From IMG/VR virus record IMGVR_UViG_3300029258_001786, positions 1 to 25,942 of that record: a stretch of 25,942 bases of DNA; one strand, written 5' to 3'. Shown piece by piece: positions 20,717-25,942 of the stretch (the first letter of the stretch is position 1; every line of letters begins with the position of its first letter). Under the pieces are notes generated by a model, which saw nothing but the letters and a program-made list of their open reading frames with translations, had not been told where the DNA came from and did not search any database. Source of the DNA: a virus. Position numbers and translations under genes: made by a program.

Positions 20717-22560
20717 GTTTAACAGTGACAGTGAATGACATACTTATACCTGATGAGGATATACTAAAATATCCCAAATCAAAAGAATCGATTGCGTTCG
20801 AAAATAATAAAATGTTGCCGGATACTATAGAAATTTTGTTAACAAACTCAGACCCTACGATTTACGATGACCGTTATTCTGGTAGCTTGTTTTTTGGGAC
20901 TTCATTTTTTGGAGATATTGTGTCTGTTTTCGATAACGACATAAACAGATATACTTTTGAAGGCAAACTCAAAGACATCCCAATAAAAGAACAAAAACAG
21001 ACCATTAAGCTTGTCGCAACCAATTATATAGATGATTTAGCAAAAAGGACATGTATTTATAGCAATGCTATTAACAAAACAATAGCTGAGATTATATACG
21101 AAATATTAACAGACGTTGGGGGAATTCCTGCAAGTAATATTGTTTATGCAGGATTTCAAAATGCTATAAATATTCAGGCGGCAAACACAGCGTATATAAA
21201 CATTGATTATGATGCTAATACCAAAAAAAGTTGTATTGCAGTAGTGAACGAACTTCTCAGGATTTCACAGTGTCATGTTTACACTTATCAGAATTTAATA
21301 TATATGTATCAATGGCAACCATGGGGCGGACAATTCGGCACTGATTTAAAGAAAAAGAATGTAATTACTAAATCATACGAACATTTTTATAGTCAAAAAG
21401 ATATTGTCAATTATTATAGGATTGGTTATGATAACGCTGGCACGATAGCGTGGGAAAGCGATTCTGATGCTGAATCAATTGCACGATTTGGAGAAAGGCG
21501 TTTTGATGTGCCAAATCAAAAAGTTGATTCAACCACGTCCACAGATTTTAAAATTCATTTCAGAAATCAAGCCGGTGCGGCGTGGGCCGGGGACCTTGCA
21601 ATAGAACGGTATAAAAACATACAGAAATTTTGTGAAATGGTGATAGGGTCAGAAATGGAATTTGTTCCGGTTGCTGACCAACTTGATTTGAGGTTTACAC
21701 CTTTTGTGGGTGAGCCGGTCCAGATAGTTGAGAGAGAATACGACAAAGACAAAGACATAATAACCGTGAAAGCATTATTTCTGAATACACCTGAAGTGTA
21801 TTATGTCAGGGATTCAGAGCCGCCGGCCGCGCCTGAGTTAGTAAGCGCTATTCCTTTAGAGGATGGTGGGATATTACTTAAATGGACTGAGAGTCAAGAG
21901 GCCGACTGGCTAGGATATAAAGTATATTTTTCTTCAAGTCCAGGGGAATGGGAAGTTGAATCTTGTAATTTTGGCAGGAGCGGAATTGACAGAAAAATAA
22001 CTCAACAAACACCAGACGGTTATATTTACGAAATAATTTATCAGTTAAATATTGGTACTGAATACAGTTTTTATGTAGCGTCCTATGACACCAGTTTTAA
22101 TGAAAGCGGGCCGTCAAACATAGAAAAAGCTATACCATTTCTTGATACGGTTGATTTCAATATGTACAGGTGTCAGGGGAATATATATTCTGCGATAACA
22201 CTTGATTTGAATAATACATTGTCCGGGTCAGTTCCAGACGGATTTAACAAGTATTCGGATGGTGATGATTATGGATCAAAAGACTATCAACCGGCGGCTT
22301 TTTATGAGTCAGGGCAATATTATGATGAGGATGGATTTACTTTGTTTAGTTTTCGCGGGCAAGCTGACCCGGGTGATATAACGTATCAATATCGGACAAG
22401 TGATGACGACATAACGTATACAGCGTGGACGGCTGAAGCTGATGCAATCGGAAATGTAGACGTTACATTAAGTAGTGTAAAATATTTTCAATATAGATTT
22501 ATATTTAGGTCAACAAATTGGGGTGACACTGACTCAATCTATTTAAAGGAGCTCGAATAA
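20713..22560 (+). CDS. Tail hub / tail-associated protein with fibronectin type III domain
   Basis: A 615-residue protein. The first 360 residues follow the gp27/Tal-like hub pattern, with beta-barrel segments (SLTVTVNDILIPDED, YTFEGKLKDIPIKEQKQTIKLVATNYIDDLAKR) and IVTVKALFLNTP-like closing strand (VKALFLNTPEVYYV). Residues about 369-475 form a fibronectin type III domain: PPAAPELVSAIPLEDGGILL, KWTESQEADWLGYKVYFSSS, and YSFYVASYDTSFNESGPSN. Residues 490-615 add another beta-rich domain ending in SIYLKELE. Such proteins cap the tube and trigger ejection. The start overlaps the previous stop. No lytic domain was recognised. Confidence 0.7.
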   Translation: MSLTVTVNDILIPDEDILKYPKSKESIAFENNKMLPDTIEILLTNSDPTIYDDRYSGSLFFGTSFFGDIVSVFDNDINRYTFEGKLKDIPIKEQKQTIKLVATNYIDDLAKRTCIYSNAINKTIAEIIYEILTDVGGIPASNIVYAGFQNAINIQAANTAYINIDYDANTKKSCIAVVNELLRISQCHVYTYQNLIYMYQWQPWGGQFGTDLKKKNVITKSYEHFYSQKDIVNYYRIGYDNAGTIAWESDSDAESIARFGERRFDVPNQKVDSTTSTDFKIHFRNQAGAAWAGDLAIERYKNIQKFCEMVIGSEMEFVPVADQLDLRFTPFVGEPVQIVEREYDKDKDIITVKALFLNTPEVYYVRDSEPPAAPELVSAIPLEDGGILLKWTESQEADWLGYKVYFSSSPGEWEVESCNFGRSGIDRKITQQTPDGYIYEIIYQLNIGTEYSFYVASYDTSFNESGPSNIEKAIPFLDTVDFNMYRCQGNIYSAITLDLNNTLSGSVPDGFNKYSDGDDYGSKDYQPAAFYESGQYYDEDGFTLFSFRGQADPGDITYQYRTSDDDITYTAWTAEADAIGNVDVTLSSVKYFQYRFIFRSTNWGDTDSIYLKELE

Positions 22561-23456
22561 TGGCAGATGTATGGACAAGTATCCCAGATAGAACAACATC
22601 AGATAATTACAGCAATACAGACGCGAACGCATGGAGCCAGGCGGTTAGGATTTTAGGGGGCAATGGAACAAGCCAACCGTCAAGTGATATAGAATCTATA
22701 TGGTCGCTTGTATCAAGTCTGAACACAAATATTAAGTATCTAACCAGTGCCGACGATCCTTTTACTATTACAGATAGTGACGGATATGGGACATATATTT
22801 GTGATTCAAGCGGTGGTGATATAAATATCACTCTTCCAACGTTGGCAGACAATCAGAAGAGGGCTATTGAAATCATACATAGCGTCGGAGGTAATGTCGT
22901 TAATGTTGATGGGGAGGGAGCTGAGTCAATTGACGGTCTCAGCGATATAGACCTTCCAAAGCAAGCAGATAGGATAAAAATTCTTGGTAGTACATCTTTA
23001 TGGGCAATCCAAGAAGAAAGAATTTCTTGTCAATTGCGGTTAGATACATACGCCGGGTATGGATCAACAGACACTGATATTATGAGATTTACAAATAAGC
23101 GTGAAGGATACGGCAATATGTTTGCAGAAAATCACACATCTGGATATGCTTCAAATGCTGAAGGATTGGAAATTGTAGTCGCCAGACAGGGAAAATATTC
23201 ATTCACATTTTGGATACAGGTCGACACAAATATGTCGATAGGATTATCATTGAATTCATCACAATTGACTACTGGAATTGTGTCAATAAATATAACAGAT
23301 GCCCTGGCAATTGAAAAAAATGCAACGGCGGCGGATTATATCTCATGCTCATGGACCGGCTGGCTTGCTGCGAGTGACACAATCAGGGCTCATTCAAATG
23401 CAGTCGCACCGGTTGGAAATATTGCGGGATTTACCGCGACATACATAGGTAATTAA
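22560..23456 (+). CDS. Tail fibre / receptor-binding-like protein with C-terminal jelly roll
   Basis: A 298-residue protein. The N-terminal part (about 1-75) probably attaches to the tail; the middle (about 65-155) reads like a fibre element (FTITDSDGYGTYICD, INITLPTLADNQKRAIEIIH, VNVDGEGAESIDGLSDIDLP). The C-terminal third (about 165-298) has the strand pattern GKYSFTFWIQV, SIGLSLNSS, and ISCSWTGWLAASDTIRAHSN, resembling C1q/TNF-like jelly rolls of phage receptor-binding proteins. An AAAGGAG ribosome site precedes ATG 22560, which overlaps the hub gene stop. Likely the main host-recognition protein, although the 911-residue protein is a rival. Confidence 0.6.
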   Translation: MADVWTSIPDRTTSDNYSNTDANAWSQAVRILGGNGTSQPSSDIESIWSLVSSLNTNIKYLTSADDPFTITDSDGYGTYICDSSGGDINITLPTLADNQKRAIEIIHSVGGNVVNVDGEGAESIDGLSDIDLPKQADRIKILGSTSLWAIQEERISCQLRLDTYAGYGSTDTDIMRFTNKREGYGNMFAENHTSGYASNAEGLEIVVARQGKYSFTFWIQVDTNMSIGLSLNSSQLTTGIVSINITDALAIEKNATAADYISCSWTGWLAASDTIRAHSNAVAPVGNIAGFTATYIGN

Positions 23457-23457
23457 A

Positions 23458-23874
23458 ATGAAAAGATATATTAAAAAAAACGCAGAAAATTTAATAATAG
23501 ATTTATTTTTTGAATGGCAGAAAAATAAATTTGATGGGGCAGAAATTGAAATATCTGATGGTGATAAACTAAAAATTGATGGGAAATCGATATCAAATGA
23601 ATTCGGCACACCTATTTTTGAGATGATAGGAGACACACCCACAGAGCGAAGCCAGTTGGATATTGACAATGATCCAGATTTTATTAAACGGTATAAACAG
23701 CATTTGAAAAGTAAATTGAAATCTATTATTGATAATGAGATAATTGAGGTATCCAGAACGTTGGCAGAAATCAGAACAAAATGGAATGACTTCAAAACAA
23801 CAGCCGCCAGTGAGACAACGAAGTCTGGCTTAGATACGCTATATAATAACGCGATAACCTGGTTAGGATTATGA
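23458..23874 (+). CDS. Hypothetical protein (138 aa), possible fibre-associated
   Basis: A 138-residue, strongly charged protein. The N-terminus (NAENLIIDLFFEWQKNKFDG) is helical, a short strand segment follows (AEIEISDGDKLKIDG), then a long helix (DPDFIKRYKQHLKSKLKSII) and a C-terminal helix ending NAITWLGL. It follows the fibre-like gene by one base and may be a fibre-assembly chaperone, as small genes after fibre genes often are; no chaperone family was recognised. The stop is followed by the next gene's GAGAGGGGG ribosome site. Confidence 0.5.
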   Translation: MKRYIKKNAENLIIDLFFEWQKNKFDGAEIEISDGDKLKIDGKSISNEFGTPIFEMIGDTPTERSQLDIDNDPDFIKRYKQHLKSKLKSIIDNEIIEVSRTLAEIRTKWNDFKTTAASETTKSGLDTLYNNAITWLGL

Positions 23875-23889
23875 GAGGGGGACAATGAA

Positions 23890-24144
23890 TTGCCAGAAAA
23901 TCAAAGTAGTACATTATTTAACTATATTAGCCTTTTCGTTAGCATCTTTATCGCTGTTATTACAGGTGCTATTAGTTTTATTATAGCAACGTTAAGAAGA
24001 GATAGTAAAGAAATTAAAAATTCGTTAAAGGATATTGATACTAAATTTAGAAAAGATATAGTCAAATTATTTGATAAATGCGAAGATATAGGCAGGCATG
24101 ATGAAAGGATTAAAAATCTGGAGAAAAAAATAAATGGGTCATGA
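23890..24144 (+). CDS. One-helix membrane protein, holin candidate
   Basis: An 84-residue protein with one hydrophobic segment (about 13-34, ISLFVSIFIAVITGAISFII) followed by a Lys-rich coiled coil (about 36-82). This is the layout of small hemolysin-XhlA-like or holin-associated phage proteins. The start is TTG 23890, the only usual start in frame after TGA 23872-23874; GAGAGGGGG ends about eight bases before it. A different frame has ATG at 23885 with a shorter hydrophobic peptide. The gene is directly upstream of and overlaps the amidase, the typical holin-endolysin order. It could form or regulate the membrane lesion, but a true holin is not proven. Confidence 0.6.
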   Translation: MPENQSSTLFNYISLFVSIFIAVITGAISFIIATLRRDSKEIKNSLKDIDTKFRKDIVKLFDKCEDIGRHDERIKNLEKKINGS

Positions 24145-24716
24145 ATATAATTATTGATAATTCAATAAGGACACAAAGGCATCCGGGTTTTTTCAGGGGA
24201 ATGTCTGATACAAAAGAAATAACTGTCCATGCAACCGGTGGTGGTTCCAGTGCAGGGGCTCTGATAGCATGGCTATTAACACCCGGACAACGAAAAAAAA
24301 AGGCAGATGGATTGTTTCATTATTGTATAGATTATAATGGTGATGTTTATGAGTTGATTGATCCGGTAGAAAAATGGGTATACCATTCCAGCACGGGAAA
24401 ACGTGACCGTGCGACAATCGGAATAGAGATAATGAAAAAAGATGTTCGTAATGAAAGCGAGCCAACTATACAACAGTATAGATCATTATTACAATTGATA
24501 AATACATTGCTCGAAAATATAGATACTATCAATATTATTTGCGGCCACGGTAGACGAAAAAAGAGGTATGGGCTAAATTACAAAAATTGTCCGGGAAAAT
24601 TTGACTGGAACATAATAACTGATGAATTGATTTCGGAGGGACATAAATTCAAATATGAATCAGAATATATTTTTGAGATAGAGAGGTCCGATGAGAAAAA
24701 TAATACAGATAGCTGA
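24141..24716 (+). CDS. N-acetylmuramoyl-L-alanine amidase (endolysin)
   Basis: A 191-residue protein with an Amidase_2/T7-lysozyme-like domain. Zinc ligands are His30 (ITVHATGGG), His136 (ICGHGRR) and Cys150 (KNCPG); Lys148 two residues before the cysteine and Tyr61 (FHYCID) match the T7 lysozyme catalytic lysine and tyrosine. YELIDPVEKWVYHSS and ATIGIEI are further family elements. It should cut the amide bond between muramic acid and the stem peptide in the wall at lysis. The C-terminal 30 residues are charged and do not look like a wall-binding domain. There is no signal peptide, so release probably depends on a holin. It overlaps the holin candidate by four bases and the next gene by 26. 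Confidence 0.9.
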   Translation: MNIIIDNSIRTQRHPGFFRGMSDTKEITVHATGGGSSAGALIAWLLTPGQRKKKADGLFHYCIDYNGDVYELIDPVEKWVYHSSTGKRDRATIGIEIMKKDVRNESEPTIQQYRSLLQLINTLLENIDTINIICGHGRRKKRYGLNYKNCPGKFDWNIITDELISEGHKFKYESEYIFEIERSDEKNNTDS

Positions 24717-24888
24717 GTTCATTTTTGGCAAAAACGCAAAGACGCGCTACAAAAGAATAATAATATTATTAATTGTAATTGTATGCAGCATCATTTTGAT
24801 TCAAAATATATCTTTCGGAATCGGCCCGGACGGGTTTTATTTTAATTGGGGTCCAGCTGCTAAAATTGAGATAAAAAAGGGGGATTAA
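24691..24888 (+). CDS. Small single-pass membrane protein (65 aa)
   Basis: A 65-residue protein with a basic N-terminus (AKTRYKR), one hydrophobic helix (about 22-40, RIIILLIVIVCSIILIQ), and a short Gly/Pro/Phe-rich tail. A GAGAGG ribosome site lies before ATG 24691 inside the amidase gene. Its place after the endolysin fits a lysis accessory (antiholin, second holin or spanin-like factor), but there is no coiled coil or lipobox to support a spanin assignment. It ends directly before the next ATG. Confidence 0.55.
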   Translation: MRKIIQIAEFIFGKNAKTRYKRIIILLIVIVCSIILIQNISFGIGPDGFYFNWGPAAKIEIKKGD

Positions 24889-24996
24889 ATGAATTGGATT
24901 AAAAATAACTGGAAAACAATATTGATAGGTTTTGCACTTGGTTTTATTCTTGGCACTCTGGGATATATCATAATCGCGGTGATCATAAAATGTTAA
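24889..24996 (+). CDS. Mini membrane protein with glycine-zipper helix (35 aa)
   Basis: ATG 24889 directly follows the preceding stop, with a GGGGG-rich ribosome site upstream. Of 35 residues about 22 form a single hydrophobic helix with spaced glycines (IGFALGFILGTLGYIII), a pattern that lets helices pack in membranes. The end overlaps the SGNH gene by seven bases. Possibly a second holin-type protein. Its size and full burial in the membrane are unusual for a housekeeping gene and fit a phage lysis role. Confidence 0.5.
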   Translation: MNWIKNNWKTILIGFALGFILGTLGYIIIAVIIKC

Positions 24997-25715
24997 ATCA
25001 AATTTATCAGTTCATCTGGTTTAAGATATTAAAACCGGTTATTAAAAAATCCCCGTACGACGAACGCAACCCTATAAAATCAAAAGAACGGCGTATGCTT
25101 GCAGCCCTTCGCCTGGCTTCCCTATTTCCCGGTAAAAAATTGATACTTTGTGGTGATTCAAATAAAGGTGTATTTAAAACGTATGACATTATGAAACAAT
25201 TCAGACATGTCATAGTTGTCAATATTGCAATAGGTGGAACGATAGCCCATGATTGGAATATATTTTTTAAAACGAAAAAAGGGCAGAAAGTGAAACGATA
25301 TTTGAATAAATGGAATACTGTTTTTTCTATGGGCGGGAATTATGTACTGAAAGATTTAATGTCGATGGCATATTCCGGAATGTCAACATTAAAATTAGAA
25401 GTACCCGGCTCTTTCTGTGAAAACGTGCCATTTATAAAAACAAAAATCCTGGACAAGCTTGACGACGGACTGGTTAATAATCGAAATTTGAAAATCTGGA
25501 ATGAACAAGTCAAGCAGATCAATTCAATAATTCGTATGGTCTGGGAACCGTTTGTTATCAATATCAGAGATTTGCTTCGTGATCCCTATCAGGACACAGA
25601 ATGCTACTGGTGGTCTCTTCAAGATACGGTTCATTTTTCTGATGTTACGCAAAATATTTATGTTAAAATAGTTAATTTTATTCTTGAAAGATTAAAGGAC
25701 ATGGATAGACTGTGA
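24990..25715 (+). CDS. SGNH/GDSL-like hydrolase in the lysis region
   Basis: A 241-residue protein. Block I is LILCGDSNKG with the putative nucleophile Ser57; block II has the Gly of NIAIGGT (Gly82/83); block III is MGGNYV (Asn117); block V is DTVHF with Asp212 and His215. This is the full SGNH catalytic set for ester hydrolysis. Many such enzymes remove acetyl groups from sugars or peptidoglycan. The N-terminal 20 residues are hydrophobic with basic residues (FIWFKILKPVIKK) and may act as a membrane anchor. It sits between two mini membrane proteins downstream of the amidase, suggesting a cell-envelope substrate; substrate and family are not determined. It could alternatively modify host surface carbohydrate. 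Confidence 0.65.
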   Translation: MLNQIYQFIWFKILKPVIKKSPYDERNPIKSKERRMLAALRLASLFPGKKLILCGDSNKGVFKTYDIMKQFRHVIVVNIAIGGTIAHDWNIFFKTKKGQKVKRYLNKWNTVFSMGGNYVLKDLMSMAYSGMSTLKLEVPGSFCENVPFIKTKILDKLDDGLVNNRNLKIWNEQVKQINSIIRMVWEPFVINIRDLLRDPYQDTECYWWSLQDTVHFSDVTQNIYVKIVNFILERLKDMDRL

Positions 25716-25819
25716 TCGAAAGAATAGCAAACGCTGATAAATTTATTGTTTTGTTCTGGTTGATATACGCGGTTATTTTATGCGTTTTAACATATTTTGT
25801 TGTGAGGGATAAAAAATGA
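25712..25819 (+). CDS. Mini membrane protein (35 aa)
   Basis: GTG 25712 overlaps the SGNH gene stop and opens 35 codons with one hydrophobic helix (about 10-31, KFIVLFWLIYAVILCVLTYF) and a short basic C-terminus. The stop overlaps the next ATG. It has no coiled coil, so it is not a classical inner-membrane spanin. It may be a spanin-like or holin-associated protein. Coupled starts on both sides support it as a real gene. Confidence 0.5.
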   Translation: MIERIANADKFIVLFWLIYAVILCVLTYFVVRDKK

Positions 25820-25942
25820 AAAAACTAATATCTATAATATTGTTTATTTTAATTTCTGTTTTTGCTATGATATTTCTATCGGTAACTATGGGCTGTAAAT
25901 ATTATCAATCCAAACCAGATTTAAATGAAACGCTTGATAGAA
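25816..25942 (+). CDS. Lipoprotein-like protein, truncated by the window edge
   Basis: ATG 25816 overlaps the previous stop. The first 42 residues show a signal peptide: basic start (MKK), a hydrophobic core (LISIILFILISVFAMIFL) and then SVTMGC with Cys27 as possible lipidation site. The lipobox is non-standard (T-M-G-C instead of L-A-G-C), so lipidation is likely but not certain. A small lipoprotein at the end of a lysis cassette could be an outer-membrane spanin, which would imply a Gram-negative host. The rest of the gene is outside the window. Confidence 0.55.
   Translation, partial: MKKLISIILFILISVFAMIFLSVTMGCKYYQSKPDLNETLDR

Noticed and set aside
1-25942. CRISPR arrays, tRNA genes, insertion sequences or an integrase.
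   Set aside because: No regular spacer-repeat array, cloverleaf, transposase or recombinase signature was seen on either strand by inspection; a tRNAscan or HMM run would be needed for certainty.

Overview
The window is a contiguous piece of a double-stranded DNA tailed-phage (or prophage) genome. Every supported gene is on the + strand, the DNA is visibly AT-rich, and genes are packed with start/stop overlaps and tiny gaps. Gene order and protein content point to a siphovirus-like virion: a long-tail module with tape measure and frameshifted tail chaperone is present, and no contractile sheath gene was seen. No integrase, repressor, replication gene or tRNA was recognised, so lifestyle cannot be judged. 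The host is uncertain; a lipoprotein signal at the right edge and a muramoyl amidase only say that it is a bacterium with peptidoglycan.

Layout. (1) 1-1149: end of an upstream gene, a small zinc-ribbon protein, two small ORFs, a control-like spacer and the small terminase subunit. (2) 1142-2353: large terminase, followed by a 134-base spacer with two hairpins that share nearly the same 7-base loop. (3) 2488-5726: portal, scaffold and major capsid protein. (4) 5738-11453: about 5.7 kb of accessory genes that appear structural (beta-helix, beta-sandwich-like and coiled-coil proteins, small zinc-binding proteins) between the capsid gene and the connector genes. (5) 11440-13856: MuF-like minor capsid protein, head-tail adaptor, virion morphogenesis protein and tail terminator-like protein. 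(6) 13870-17981: major tail tube gene split by a 248-nt group I intron, a zinc-ribbon protein, the tail assembly chaperone pair with a -1 slippery site, and the tape measure protein. (7) 17981-23874: tail-tip proteins, including a 911-residue protein with an apparent seven-bladed propeller set in a beta-helix, a hub protein with a fibronectin type III domain, and a fibre-like protein with a jelly-roll-like C-terminus. (8) 23890-25942: lysis-type region with several one-helix membrane proteins, an amidase endolysin, an SGNH-hydrolase-like protein and a truncated lipoprotein gene.

The terminase packages DNA through the portal into a shell built from scaffold and capsid protein. The adaptor and terminator join head to tail, the chaperones load tube protein around the tape measure, and the tip proteins bind the cell. 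The last genes probably release progeny. The most notable features are the self-splicing intron in the tail tube gene, the textbook-phase -1 frameshift signal, the propeller-in-helix tail-tip protein, the twin hairpins after the terminase, and the SGNH hydrolase in the lysis region.
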